A stretch of 64,000 nucleotides of DNA from an uncultured Bacteroidota bacterium (GTDB taxonomy: Bacteria > Bacteroidota > Bacteroidia > Flavobacteriales > Flavobacteriaceae). The notes beneath the pieces are model-generated. The model saw nothing but the letters and a program-made list of their open reading frames with translations, had not been told where the DNA came from and searched no databases. Shown piece after piece: positions 44,782-55,094 of this stretch. Where the stretch lies: the NCBI GenBank assembly GCA_902518355.1, contig CABYFY010000003.1, positions 1 to 64,000 of the forward strand, in the 5' to 3' direction. The stretch's first letter is position 1. Every line of letters begins with the position of its first letter. The position numbers and the translations under genes are program-made.

Positions 44782-46374
44782 TTATTGAAGAATAAATTCT
44801 TGCACTAAATCCCATCCTGCTCTGACATCAATTTCATCTGGATAGTATATTACTTTTTCAGGCTTGATTCTTTTTAAAAAATTACCTGAATCATATTTTT
44901 TATTTTTGTTTTCGTCAAAAATTATTCTGATAAAATATTTCCCAGAATCGATATAATTGAAATCTACTGTTGAGGAACTAACTGTGTATTTAGTATACTT
45001 AATCTCACCTGTGGGATTAACCAGTTCAATTATCATTGGGAATTTAGCGTTTCTCAAATTCAAACTTAAATTTCCATAATCATTATAAGTTCTTGTTTTT
45101 ACTTTATAGAACAATGTATCATTTTTATTTTCATAAAAGTCAGTTAATGCATCCGGCAATAATTCGATTCTGTACTCTTCTTCCTCCTCCTTTTCAAAAA
45201 CAAAACTATATTCATTCATAATTGTGTCAAGCTTCACTTCAAATTCAATTTTTAAAGAATCTTTATTGTAAATTGAGATCTTATTTTTGTCAATTTTATT
45301 AAAGGGCAAGTTCGCTTCAATCAAAAAATCCTCGTTAAACTTCAAAGTCTTATTTTGCCCAGATTTTATAACAAGGGAATCATTAATTTTATTTCTTAAA
45401 TTCAATGAAAGTGTGTCGGAAAAATTTTCATTGTAAACATTGAAAGCAATCGAATCTAATTTTTTTTCAGATTTTAACCAAAAGATTAAGCTATCCGATT
45501 TTTTCTCTCTTGTTATTTTACTTTCATAATTAAACGAGTCTTTACTTATAATTTTTATTTTGAAAGGCTCATATTCTCCCTCATATCCAAATGAGAAAGA
45601 CCTGCTTGTTTTCTGCTTTGGTTTACCAATTTTGAACGGTAATTTTTCTTTGAATACACTCAGATTTACTATGCTATCATCCGGTAACTGTATGAATCTT
45701 TCAGTGAATCCAATTTTATCAACCTTGTTTTGAAATGTGTAGTCTTTATTTTCTTCCTCTAGTGCAATTATTAGATATTTTCCTTGTTTTATGTTTTGAA
45801 TTATAAAGTTATTAGTGGTGTCGATTACTTTCGCTACATGCTTTGGTTTTTTTCTATAAACAATGGAGTCATTGAAGAGTGAGTCTACCTCGTATAATAA
45901 TACATTAAGATTTTCGCTTATCTCTCTATTAAATGCATCTTTAACACTTCCTTTAACAACTAGTGAATCTATGTAGTTTCCTGTTGAAAATACATACCTG
46001 TAATTACTTAACGGATTCTTTTCGTTATTGTCTTCAATACTTTCCCCAAAGTGAAAACTGTATGTTGTATTTTTCTGTAAAGAATCAAATTCAGAAATAG
46101 TTAAGATTTTACTGGCAGATCCCATTGGCATAATTAGTGGCTGAGGCTCAATGGGAGGGGAAATAATAAGTTCTTTCTGAATATTATTTAATCTTATATA
46201 CTCGTTGAAAATAATTTCGATTTCTTCTGCTTCAAAGTTAGTTGTAAAATTTTCAGGAAAAGATTTTATGACAATTGGTGGTTCAGTGTCAATTTCACCG
46301 CCTGTTGGATTGCCACGGTTAGCACAACCCATAAGGATTAATAACGCTAAAATTGAAAATCTAAGTTGAACCAT
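44782..46374 (-). CDS. Lipoprotein with N-terminal Ig-like domain
   Basis: This 530-residue lipoprotein has a lipobox in LALLILMGC followed by ANRGNPTGGEIDTEPPIVI. The next 110 residues match a bacterial Ig-like (Big_5/SbsA type) domain (FEAEEIEIIFNEYIRLNNIQ, LQKNTTYSFHFGESIEDNN). The rest is beta-rich with several segments that look like repeated sandwich domains. The end (YFIRIIFDENKNKKYDSGNF, then PEKVIYYPDEIDVRAGWDL) contains a calcium-like DxNxNxxYD loop. Homologues of this type are common in Flavobacteriia without known function. It is probably anchored in the outer membrane. No close partner is evident; it lies tail to tail with sdhB. Confidence 0.8.
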   Translation of the reverse strand: MVQLRFSILALLILMGCANRGNPTGGEIDTEPPIVIKSFPENFTTNFEAEEIEIIFNEYIRLNNIQKELIISPPIEPQPLIMPMGSASKILTISEFDSLQKNTTYSFHFGESIEDNNEKNPLSNYRYVFSTGNYIDSLVVKGSVKDAFNREISENLNVLLYEVDSLFNDSIVYRKKPKHVAKVIDTTNNFIIQNIKQGKYLIIALEEENKDYTFQNKVDKIGFTERFIQLPDDSIVNLSVFKEKLPFKIGKPKQKTSRSFSFGYEGEYEPFKIKIISKDSFNYESKITREKKSDSLIFWLKSEKKLDSIAFNVYNENFSDTLSLNLRNKINDSLVIKSGQNKTLKFNEDFLIEANLPFNKIDKNKISIYNKDSLKIEFEVKLDTIMNEYSFVFEKEEEEEYRIELLPDALTDFYENKNDTLFYKVKTRTYNDYGNLSLNLRNAKFPMIIELVNPTGEIKYTKYTVSSSTVDFNYIDSGKYFIRIIFDENKNKKYDSGNFLKRIKPEKVIYYPDEIDVRAGWDLVQEFILQ

Positions 46375-46441
46375 TTTTAATTCTTAGATACAAAGAAACG
46401 CATAATTTTAAAAAAAGCATTCCTTTGTTAAATGCGTTTTA

Positions 46442-46449
46442 TATTTTTG
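46442..46449 (+). promoter_or_regulatory. Bacteroidota -7 promoter box before glyS
   Basis: TATTTTTG matches TAnnTTTG exactly and ends 4 bases before the glyS ATG at 46454. A TTTG at 46424-46427 is only 14 bases upstream of it, shorter than the usual spacing. A near-leaderless transcript is predicted if this box is used. Confidence 0.45.
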
Positions 46450-46453
46450 CATT

Positions 46454-47989
46454 ATGAGTACTAACCAAGATAAATTCAAAAAAATTGTTTCACACGCCAA
46501 AGAATATGGCTTTATATTTCAAAGTAGTGAAATATATGATGGATTAAGTGCAGTTTATGACTATGCACAAAATGGTGTTGAGCTAAAGAATAATATCAAA
46601 AATTATTGGTGGTCTTCGATGGTTCAAATGAATGACAATATTGTTGGCCTAGACTCATCTATTCTAATGCATCCAACAACCTGGAAAGCATCTGGACATG
46701 TTGATGCATTTAATGATCCACTTATTGATAACAAAGACTCAAAATTAAGATATAGAGCAGATGTATTAATTGAAGATTATATTGCGAAAATAGAAACGAA
46801 AATTAACAAAGAAATAGCAAAGGCAAAGAAAAGATTTGGTGATGCCTTTGATGAGGATGAGTTTAGAAAGACTAATAACCGTGTTTTAGAAAATCAAAAA
46901 AAGATTGACAATACTACTTCAAAAATGAAAAAATGTTTCGAGGATGATGATTTAGTTTCTTTGAAGCAATTGATTGTTGATCTTGAAATCTCGGATCCAG
47001 TTTCCGGCTCAAAAAATTGGACTGACATCAAGCAATTCAATTTAATGTTTTCAACAAGTATTGGAGCAAGCTCAGAATCTGCATCAGAGATATTTTTGAG
47101 ACCAGAGACAGCTCAAGGAATCTTTGTTAATTTTTTGAATGTTCAAAAAACTTCAAGAAAAAAAATTCCTTTTGGAATTGCTCAGATTGGAAAAGCATTT
47201 AGAAATGAAATAATTGCAAGACAATTTATATTCAGAATGAGGGAATTTGAACAAATGGAAATGCAATTTTTTGTTAAACCAGGTACACAATCTAAGTGGT
47301 ATGAGTCATGGAAGGAGAATCGAATGAAATGGCATAAGGCTTTAGGCCTGGGGGATGAAAATTATAGATTTCACGATCACGATAAATTAGCACATTATGC
47401 AGACGCTGCTTGTGATATTGAGTTTAATTTTCCGTTTGGATTTAAAGAGTTAGAGGGAATTCACTCAAGAACAAATTTTGATTTAACTCAGCATGAAGAG
47501 TACTCTGGAAAAAAATTAAGATATTTTGATCCCGAGATAAATGAAAGCTATGTACCATATGTTGTAGAAACATCGATTGGATTGGATAGAATGTTTCTTG
47601 CTGTACTAGCATCCTCATTCAATGAAGAAGAATTAAAAGATAAAAATACTAGAATTGTCTTAAAGATTCCAGGCTTTTTGTCTCCTTATAAATTAGCCAT
47701 TTTACCACTTGTAAAGAAAGATGGACTTTCAGAATATGCTAAGAAAATTTATGATGACTTAAAAGCCCATTTTAATATTGCTTATGATGAAAAAGATGCT
47801 GTTGGAAGAAGATATAGAAGGCAAGATGCAATAGGAACTCCAGTTTGTCTTACTGTCGATCACGATTCAATTAAAGACGATTCAGTAACCTTAAGATTCA
47901 GAGACTCCATGGATCAAATACGGGTCAAAGTTTCAGAGATAAAAAAAGAGATTGATAACAGAATAAATATCTCTAATTGGCTGTCCTAA
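46454..47989 (+). CDS. glyS: Glycine--tRNA ligase (single-chain dimeric type)
   Basis: This class II synthetase charges tRNA-Gly. The 511-residue protein is of the homodimeric type found in Bacteroidota, not the alpha/beta type of E. coli. Motifs include FIFQSSEIYDGLSAVYDYAQ at the start, the metal-free insertion, LRPETAQGIFVNF and FGIAQIGKAFRNEI (motif 2), RMREFEQMEMQFF, VVETSIGLDRMFLAVL (motif 3) and the anticodon-binding domain from about 385 (LKIPGFLSPYKLAILPLVKK). Length is normal. It stands alone between divergent and following genes. Confidence 0.96.
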   Translation: MSTNQDKFKKIVSHAKEYGFIFQSSEIYDGLSAVYDYAQNGVELKNNIKNYWWSSMVQMNDNIVGLDSSILMHPTTWKASGHVDAFNDPLIDNKDSKLRYRADVLIEDYIAKIETKINKEIAKAKKRFGDAFDEDEFRKTNNRVLENQKKIDNTTSKMKKCFEDDDLVSLKQLIVDLEISDPVSGSKNWTDIKQFNLMFSTSIGASSESASEIFLRPETAQGIFVNFLNVQKTSRKKIPFGIAQIGKAFRNEIIARQFIFRMREFEQMEMQFFVKPGTQSKWYESWKENRMKWHKALGLGDENYRFHDHDKLAHYADAACDIEFNFPFGFKELEGIHSRTNFDLTQHEEYSGKKLRYFDPEINESYVPYVVETSIGLDRMFLAVLASSFNEEELKDKNTRIVLKIPGFLSPYKLAILPLVKKDGLSEYAKKIYDDLKAHFNIAYDEKDAVGRRYRRQDAIGTPVCLTVDHDSIKDDSVTLRFRDSMDQIRVKVSEIKKEIDNRINISNWLS

Positions 47990-48030
47990 ATTCTTAACCC
48001 TAGATATTTTATTTATTTGATTAAAAGCAT

Positions 48031-48038
48031 TAAATTTG
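48031..48038 (+). promoter_or_regulatory. Bacteroidota -7 promoter box before the T9SS tandem genes
   Basis: TAAATTTG matches TAnnTTTG and lies 33 bases upstream of the ATG at 48072. The nearest TTTG (48016-48019) is too close to act as a standard -33 box. It may drive all three tandem surface-protein genes, which are spaced by 12-15 bases. Confidence 0.45.
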
Positions 48039-48071
48039 CTGACTCTTGAATTTTTACTGATTTATGTTGAT

Positions 48072-51000
48072 ATGAAGAAACTTTACTCAGTTGTTTTAAT
48101 GATTTTTGTTTTTAGTGCATTTTTAAATGATACAATTGCACAAACAAAATATCCTCCAATTCCTGAAAAACCGGATACATTTAAGGTTACCAAAACCATA
48201 AATTTAGAATATAAATATGTTCCCAGTATAAAAGAACAAATTCAAAATGGAACTTTCATTCATACAGATCCCAACGAATTTAAAAGACAAGGCCCACCAA
48301 AAAGAATGAGGGCTAATAAAGTTGTTCCTGGTAAAGGTCTACCTGCTGGAAATGATCCTTTAGTAGATATAGAAAAAAGTAGCCCAAAAAAACAAACTAG
48401 AGATCCAATACTTACTTTTCAATCAACAACACAAACAGCAACTCCTGGTGACCCTACAGGAGAAGTAGGAAGAGATTATTACTTGGCATCTTGGAATTCA
48501 TCATTTAGGTTCTTTAATTTAGACGGTTCTCCAGCTACACCATCAGCCAGTCTCTCATCACTTTTTGGACCAAACGAGTCCGGCGACCCAATTGTTCTTT
48601 ATGATGGTGAAGCCGATAGATATATTATTTCCTCAATGGGAAGTAGTTCATTAAACTTTGCTGTTTCCGTTACAAACGACCCAGTTAATGATGGATGGCA
48701 TGTTTATAATGCTGCAAGTAATCAATTTCCAACCCAAGGTTTTCCAGATTATCCTAAATATTCAATTTGGTCCGACGGATATTATTGCACCACAAATCAG
48801 AGTGGAGATAATTTATTTGTTCTTGAACGTGAAAAGATATTGAACGGTGATTCAACGGCATCCTTACAATCATTTGATACACCCTCAATGGCTCAAAGTG
48901 GATTTGCGTCAGCTCAAATTTTAGATATTGTTAATGATAATCACCCCGAGGTAGGAAACGCAACTTTGGTATATCTTCAAGACGATTCATGGGGTGGAGT
49001 TTCCTATGATCATATAAAACTTTGGACTGTTAATGTTGATTGGGATAACCCATCAAATTCTTCGATCTCAAATCCAACGGAGTTGGCAACAACTGCATTC
49101 AACAGTGTATTTGATGGTGGTAGTTTCAGTAATTTGGAACAACCCTCAGGTCCAGATATTGATGCTGTTCAAGCAACAATTATGAATCAAGCACAGTTTA
49201 GAAAATTTGCTGGACATAATTCTGCCGTTTTTAATTTTTTGGTTAATACTACTTCATCAGGAGAACTTGCTGGTGTAAGATGGTACGAATTAAGACAGAA
49301 TGGAGATGGTCAACCATGGAGTATTTATCAGGAAGGTACTTATACTGCACCTGATGGAAGACATGCATTTATGGCAAGTATGTCTATGGATTTACAGGGG
49401 AATATTGGAATGGCATATTCATCCCTTAGTTCTTCTGAGTCAATTTCCCTAAGATACACTGGTAGATACGCAGCTGATCCCCTTGGTGAAATGACACTAG
49501 AAGAGGGCTTGATTGCACAAAGTACTGGTAACAGTACTAATTTAAGATATTCTGATTATGCTCATTTAAGTGTTGACCCAATTAACGATAAGCAATTTTG
49601 GCATGTTGGCGAATATTTCTCACCTGGCAGAAGCCATATGGTTGGTGTATTTCAAATTGCTGCCGATGCAGCATACGATGCTGGTGTAGTTAGTGTTGAC
49701 TCACCTCTTACAGGAACACTTACTGATTCAGAACCTGTCACTGTATCAATCTTTAATTATGGTGAAAATGATATTTCTAATTTTGATGTATCCTTCCAGG
49801 TTGATGGTGGTACAGTTGTAACAGAAACTTATTCTGGCACTATTTCAACTGGTGAAACAGCTCAGCATACATTTTCAACAGCAGTTGACATGTCATCGGT
49901 TGGTACAACTTATGTGGTTCATGCTTTCACGTCCTTGACTGATGATGAAAATGACGCAAACGATTCAGTAACAGTTGACATTACCCATTTGAATCCAAAT
50001 GACATTGGTGTTTCTGAGATTACCTCTCCATCATCAGGTGAATTATTATCTAGTGCTGAGCCTGTTACTGTTACTATAACAAATTATGGTGGAGCTACTC
50101 AATATGACTTTGATATTACTTTTGAGCTTAATGGAGAAACTGTTACTGAAACAGTTCCTGGTCCACTAGAGGGAAACAGTTCAATGGAATATACCTTTAC
50201 TCAAACAGTAGATGTTTCTGTATTTGGAACCTATACTATTACTGTATACACCTCGCTTGATGGTGATTCAGATACATCGAATGATTCTTCTACATCAGAT
50301 ATTACTAATATTAATTGTGCCCCTTCAATGGATTGTTCATTTGCTGATGGGTTCCAATTATTCCAGCTTGGAGATATTAATAATGAATCAGATTGTGAGG
50401 GATATGGGGACTTCACTGATCAATCAACTGATGTTGAATTAGGAGAAACTTATGATGTAACTATGACCACTGGTTATGGTAATCAGTTTGTTAGAATTTG
50501 GATTGATTATAATGATGACTTTAACTTCACATTAGATGAATTAATCCTTGATAATTATGAAATAGCAGATGGTGCTGCATCAGGATCTTATACCGAAACT
50601 ACTCAAGTAACGATTCCGGCAGATGCAACAATTGGTCAGCATTTAATGAGAGCTAAGACAAATTGGCAAGCAGGTGTTCCTGACGACGCATGTGCATTAA
50701 CAACTTATGGTGAAACTGAGGATTATATGATTAATATACTTCCAGCTGCAGCATATGACATTGGTGTAACAAATATTACTAATCCTGTAACAGGTACGTT
50801 GTCAAACTCAGAAACCATTACAATTGAGATTTTCAACTATGGAGAAAACGATGTGTCTAACTTTGAAGTATCTTACAGTGTTAATGGTGGTGCTGAAGTT
50901 GTTGAAACGTTTACAGAAACTTTAGCTTCGGGTACAACAGCTGAATATAGTTTCACTGGGACACCTGACATGTCAACGGTTGAAGCATACTATACAATAG

Positions 51001-52109
51001 TTGCATCAGTAAACTTAGACGGAGATGAAGATCCAGAGAATGATTCTTATGAAATTGAAATTCAACACCTTAATCCTTATGATGCCGGTGTTACAGCTAT
51101 GATTTCTCCAACATCAGGTGTTGGGCTTACAACCGCTGAGCAGGTAACTGTTGAAATCACCAACTTTGGTGGTGCTACACTTACGGATTTTGTAATAACC
51201 TATGAAATGAATGGAACTGTAGTTTCTGAGACTGTTGCTGGACCACTTGAAGGTAACTCAACAATGCAGTACACATTTACTCAAAGTGCTGATTTAGCAA
51301 ATCCTGGAACATATTCTTTCACATGTTACACGACTGTTGATGGTGATGCTGACCCCTCAAATGACTCAGCTAGTGTTGAAGTTATCAGCTCTACTTGTGC
51401 TCCGTCAATGAATTGTTCGGTTGGTGATGGTTTATCATTATTCCAATTATTGGATATTGACAATCCATCTGGTTGTGAGGGATATGGAAACTTTACCGAT
51501 CAAATGACAAATGTTGAACAAGGTGGCACTCATGATGTAACAATGACTACTGGTTATGGAAATCAATATGTTAGAATATGGATTGACTTTAATGATGATT
51601 ACTCTTACACTATGGATGAGTTGGTCCTTGATAATTATATATTAGGTCAAGGTTTTGGTAGCGGTACATATACTGAAACTACCCAGATTGTACTCCCATC
51701 TGATGCTACACTTGGTGAGCATACAATGAGGGTTAAGACGAACTGGAATGCAGGAGTCCCAGATGATTCATGTGATGAAACTACTTATGGAGAGACTGAG
51801 GATTATACGGTAAATGTAGTCACCTCATTAAGTATAGGAGACTTAGAGTTTAATGGTTCTAATATGATTGTTTATTCAAGCGATAATGAGCAATTCACTA
51901 TTAAACTTACTACTGAATACAATGATTTAATAACGTTCAGTGTTTATGATGCAAGCGGAAAAATCATTGTATTTAATAACATTGAAAAGAGTAATAATAG
52001 CTCATTTATTTATAACTTAGATATGAGTTATGCAGCCTCAGGCATTTACCTTGTAAAAATGGGTAATTCAACGGTTGGTTTCAAAACTACTAGAATATTA
52101 GTCAAATAA
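48072..52109 (+). CDS. T9SS type A surface protein with two CARDB-CARDB-GEVED modules
   Basis: This 1345-residue protein starts at ATG 48072 with a signal peptide (MKKLYSVVLMIFVFSAFLN); a TTG 12 codons earlier was rejected. Residues about 110-535 form a propeller-like domain (DPTGEVGRDYYLASWNSSFR, GDPIVLYDGEADRYIISSMG, RKFAGHNSAVFNFLV). Then come two copies of a unit of about 360 residues, each with two CARDB-like beta-sandwiches and one GEVED-like domain (GEVED cysteines at Cys749 and Cys1109; VRIWIDYNDDFNFTLDEL; YGETEDYMINI). A type A sorting domain ends it (SVYDASGKIIVFNNI, SGIYLVKMGNSTVGFKT). Residues about 605-1285 are encoded by DNA identical to part of the protease gene at 55095. The ligand is unknown; adhesion is inferred. 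Confidence 0.9.
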   Translation: MKKLYSVVLMIFVFSAFLNDTIAQTKYPPIPEKPDTFKVTKTINLEYKYVPSIKEQIQNGTFIHTDPNEFKRQGPPKRMRANKVVPGKGLPAGNDPLVDIEKSSPKKQTRDPILTFQSTTQTATPGDPTGEVGRDYYLASWNSSFRFFNLDGSPATPSASLSSLFGPNESGDPIVLYDGEADRYIISSMGSSSLNFAVSVTNDPVNDGWHVYNAASNQFPTQGFPDYPKYSIWSDGYYCTTNQSGDNLFVLEREKILNGDSTASLQSFDTPSMAQSGFASAQILDIVNDNHPEVGNATLVYLQDDSWGGVSYDHIKLWTVNVDWDNPSNSSISNPTELATTAFNSVFDGGSFSNLEQPSGPDIDAVQATIMNQAQFRKFAGHNSAVFNFLVNTTSSGELAGVRWYELRQNGDGQPWSIYQEGTYTAPDGRHAFMASMSMDLQGNIGMAYSSLSSSESISLRYTGRYAADPLGEMTLEEGLIAQSTGNSTNLRYSDYAHLSVDPINDKQFWHVGEYFSPGRSHMVGVFQIAADAAYDAGVVSVDSPLTGTLTDSEPVTVSIFNYGENDISNFDVSFQVDGGTVVTETYSGTISTGETAQHTFSTAVDMSSVGTTYVVHAFTSLTDDENDANDSVTVDITHLNPNDIGVSEITSPSSGELLSSAEPVTVTITNYGGATQYDFDITFELNGETVTETVPGPLEGNSSMEYTFTQTVDVSVFGTYTITVYTSLDGDSDTSNDSSTSDITNINCAPSMDCSFADGFQLFQLGDINNESDCEGYGDFTDQSTDVELGETYDVTMTTGYGNQFVRIWIDYNDDFNFTLDELILDNYEIADGAASGSYTETTQVTIPADATIGQHLMRAKTNWQAGVPDDACALTTYGETEDYMINILPAAAYDIGVTNITNPVTGTLSNSETITIEIFNYGENDVSNFEVSYSVNGGAEVVETFTETLASGTTAEYSFTGTPDMSTVEAYYTIVASVNLDGDEDPENDSYEIEIQHLNPYDAGVTAMISPTSGVGLTTAEQVTVEITNFGGATLTDFVITYEMNGTVVSETVAGPLEGNSTMQYTFTQSADLANPGTYSFTCYTTVDGDADPSNDSASVEVISSTCAPSMNCSVGDGLSLFQLLDIDNPSGCEGYGNFTDQMTNVEQGGTHDVTMTTGYGNQYVRIWIDFNDDYSYTMDELVLDNYILGQGFGSGTYTETTQIVLPSDATLGEHTMRVKTNWNAGVPDDSCDETTYGETEDYTVNVVTSLSIGDLEFNGSNMIVYSSDNEQFTIKLTTEYNDLITFSVYDASGKIIVFNNIEKSNNSSFIYNLDMSYAASGIYLVKMGNSTVGFKTTRILVK
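49884..51926. repeat. 2043-bp direct repeat, copy 1
   Basis: All lines compared are identical to 56682-58724, with a constant offset of 6798 bases and no indel. Weaker identity continues upstream, including an identical block of about 55 bases around 49776-49831. The repeat is in the same reading frame in both genes and covers most of the CARDB/GEVED region and the start of the sorting domain. Confidence 0.95.
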
Positions 52110-52121
52110 TAAAATACAAAA

Positions 52122-55079
52122 ATGATCATGAAGCACATAATGAATTTTTTAATTTTTTCCTTCTTTTTATTTGGATATAGCCAAGACAACAGAGAAGGTA
52201 AAGCAGTTATTGATAGTCAATTAAGTTTTAAATATGTTAAAAGCATAAAACAACAAATTGATGAAGGTACTTTTGTTCCGTCTCGAGAAATAGAAAAAAC
52301 AAAAAAAATTAGAAATGATATGAAAGAGGACAACTACAATATTACCATTGGAAAATCTCAAGAGTCTGCCCTTTCAGAAAAACTTGTTAAAGATCAGATA
52401 GAAAAGCAAAAAAAACAGACTAGAGAGCCAGAATTAGTTTTTGAGCCTTTTCAATCAATAAATTACATACCATCTGACCCAACAGGTGCAGCTGGTCCTG
52501 ATCATTATGTTGCAGCATGGAACTCTTCTTTTAGAATTTTTGATAAATCAGGTACTCCAGTTATTTCAGCAGCAAGTTTAGCAAGTGTTTTTGGAAATGA
52601 TGAATTAGGTGACCCCATTGTTTTATATGATGCCCAAGCTGAAAGATTTATTTTGACAAGCATGGGAAATAGTGCTGTAAATTTTGCTATTACCGAAGGA
52701 TCCAACCCATATACTGATGGCTGGTATGTTTATACCGCTGCAGATGATACATTTAGTACTGGAGATTTGGCAAGTGACTTTCCAGATTACCCTAAATATG
52801 CAATATGGTCTGACGCATATTATTTAACAACTAATTATTCTAATGTTCCTTTGTTTGCACTTGAAAGGGATAAGATATTAAATGGTGACCCTACTGCGTC
52901 TATTCAAGGAATGACAGTTTCTGGAATGGTTTACTTAGGTTTTAGGGGTTCACAAGTATTTAGTATTTCAGATGACAACCATCCAGAGCCAGGAAATGCA
53001 ACACTAGTTCTTCACGCAGATGGTGCTGTAACAGGAGGGTCAGATCAAATTAAAGTTTGGACTATCAATGTAGACTGGGAAAATTCCGCAAATACTACGG
53101 TTTCAGCTCCAGAATCTCTGTTTACAGTTCCTTTCAATGCGTATTTTGATGGAGGAGATTTAGAAGTGAATTTAACTCAAATGAATGGGACTGATATGTC
53201 AGCAGGGACTCATATGATTAGTAACCAACCACAATTTAGAAAATTTGCTAATCACAACTCAGCATTGGTCAATTTTACGGTTAATGCAATTAGTCAAAAC
53301 CCTTCTTCACCTGCAGAACAAGCAGGTATTCGTTGGATAGAGTTGAGACAAGATGGAGATGGTCAACCTTGGTATATTTATCAAGAAGGGACATACGTAG
53401 CACCAAATGGTAAGCATGCTATTTATGGAAGTATGGCAATGGACTTTTTAGGTAACATAGGAATGGGATATACCAGTTTCAGTGAGAATAGTTTTATTGA
53501 GTCTAACTACACAGGAAGATTTAGTAATGATGAATTAGGGGTTATGACCATTGATGAGCAAACTATTTCAACTAGTAATTCTCATAATCTTTACGCCAGA
53601 TATGCTGACTATTCTCACTTAACAGTTGATCCAAGTGATGACAAAAGTTTTTGGTTCAACACAGAATTTTTTAGAAATAATAATAGAAGAGATGTCGTTG
53701 GAGTTTTTAAAATTGCTTCAGATTTCAACAATGACATCGGAGTAGTTAGTATCGATGACCCTGTTGATGGTACCTTATCCGATTCAGAAAATATCACTGT
53801 GACTTTATTTAATTATGGTCAGCAAGATGTTTCAAACTTTGATCTTTCATATCAAGTTGATTCTGGTAACATTATTACAGAAACTTTCTCAGGAACATTA
53901 CAAAGCTATGAAGAAGCAGAATTTACATTTTCACAGTCCGCAGATTTTTCTTTGGTCGGTCAGTCGTATGAAATCTTTTCATATACTTCATTAGATAATG
54001 ATGAGTATTCAGAAAATGACGGAGTAACAAGCACTGTCACCCATTTGAACCCTAATGATATTGGTATTTCAGAAATTTTATCGCCTAACTCTGGCACAAA
54101 TCTAACTAATTCAGAAGAGTTGACAGTTGTAATAACCAACTATGGAGGTGCGTCACAAAGTAATTTTGATGTATCAGTGGAATTTAATGGTGAAACTTAC
54201 GTTGATAATGTTGTTGGCCCGCTTGAGGCAAATAGTTCAATTGAATATACATTTGTTCAGAATTTAGACCTTTCTGCATTTGGATCATATTCGATTACGG
54301 TAACCACATCACTAAATGGTGACTCTAATAGCTCAAATGATTCTTTAACAGTAAATGTTTATAATATTAATTGTTCACCCTCAATGGATTGTTCATACAA
54401 TGACGGTTTCCAGTTATTTCAGCTGGGTGATATAAATAATGAATCTGGTTGTGAGGGTTACGGAGATTTTACAGATCAATCTACTGATTTAGAAGCAGAT
54501 TACACTTATGATTTGAATGTGACCACTGGTTACGGTGATCAAAATGTTAGAGTTTGGATTGATTTTAACAATGATTTTGTATTTGATTTGGATGAATTAG
54601 TTGTTGATAATTATGTTATTGCTGCTGGTTCTGGTTCAGGTTCATATTCTGAAACTATTCCACTTACAATACCCGCAGGAGTAAATCTAGGAGAGCATAT
54701 TTTAAGAGCAAAAACTAACTGGCAGGCAGGCGTTCCTGATGATGCCTGTGAAGAAACTCAGTATGGAGAAACAGAAGACTATATGGTTAATATTGTTGCT
54801 GGTTTAGGAGTAGATGATATTATAAGTAATTCAGAATTCAAAATAATTATGAAAGACAATTATAATTATGAAATCAGCTTAATCACTCAGCATTCAGACA
54901 ATATTATATTTAAAGTTTATAATGTAACTGGTCAATCTTTAATTTCTAGAAAAGTTCCTTACAGAGATGGTAAGTATACTTATAATTTAGATATGTCTTA
55001 TGCTGCAACTGGAGTTTATATGGTTAGAATGGGTAATAATACGATTGGTTATAAAGTTGGAAAAATAATCGTTAAATAA
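52122..55079 (+). CDS. T9SS type A surface protein, diverged paralogue with one module
   Basis: This 985-residue protein has a signal peptide (MNFLIFSFFLFGYSQ); the start may be 52122, or 52128 two codons later. The N-terminal propeller-like domain (about residues 100-530) is clearly homologous to that of the gene at 48072 (DPTGAAGPDHYVAAWNSSFR, GDPIVLYDAQAERFILTSMG, RKFANHNSALVNFTV). Only one CARDB-CARDB-GEVED unit follows (MDCSYNDGFQLFQLGDIN, VRVWIDFNNDFVFDLDEL, YGETEDYMVNI), then a type A sorting domain (VYNVTGQSLISRKV, GVYMVRMGNNTIGYKV). Unlike its two neighbours it has no long identical stretch with them, so it is an older paralogue. It lies 12 bases after the first gene and 15 before the protease gene. 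Confidence 0.9.
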   Translation: MIMKHIMNFLIFSFFLFGYSQDNREGKAVIDSQLSFKYVKSIKQQIDEGTFVPSREIEKTKKIRNDMKEDNYNITIGKSQESALSEKLVKDQIEKQKKQTREPELVFEPFQSINYIPSDPTGAAGPDHYVAAWNSSFRIFDKSGTPVISAASLASVFGNDELGDPIVLYDAQAERFILTSMGNSAVNFAITEGSNPYTDGWYVYTAADDTFSTGDLASDFPDYPKYAIWSDAYYLTTNYSNVPLFALERDKILNGDPTASIQGMTVSGMVYLGFRGSQVFSISDDNHPEPGNATLVLHADGAVTGGSDQIKVWTINVDWENSANTTVSAPESLFTVPFNAYFDGGDLEVNLTQMNGTDMSAGTHMISNQPQFRKFANHNSALVNFTVNAISQNPSSPAEQAGIRWIELRQDGDGQPWYIYQEGTYVAPNGKHAIYGSMAMDFLGNIGMGYTSFSENSFIESNYTGRFSNDELGVMTIDEQTISTSNSHNLYARYADYSHLTVDPSDDKSFWFNTEFFRNNNRRDVVGVFKIASDFNNDIGVVSIDDPVDGTLSDSENITVTLFNYGQQDVSNFDLSYQVDSGNIITETFSGTLQSYEEAEFTFSQSADFSLVGQSYEIFSYTSLDNDEYSENDGVTSTVTHLNPNDIGISEILSPNSGTNLTNSEELTVVITNYGGASQSNFDVSVEFNGETYVDNVVGPLEANSSIEYTFVQNLDLSAFGSYSITVTTSLNGDSNSSNDSLTVNVYNINCSPSMDCSYNDGFQLFQLGDINNESGCEGYGDFTDQSTDLEADYTYDLNVTTGYGDQNVRVWIDFNNDFVFDLDELVVDNYVIAAGSGSGSYSETIPLTIPAGVNLGEHILRAKTNWQAGVPDDACEETQYGETEDYMVNIVAGLGVDDIISNSEFKIIMKDNYNYEISLITQHSDNIIFKVYNVTGQSLISRKVPYRDGKYTYNLDMSYAATGVYMVRMGNNTIGYKVGKIIVK

Positions 55080-55094
55080 ATAAAAAAATCGATT

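Noticed and set aside
50212-50442. Small plus-strand frame that occurs identically at 57010-57240
   Set aside because: Its exact duplication follows from the 2043-bp repeat; it is an off-frame shadow of the GEVED region, not a conserved small gene.
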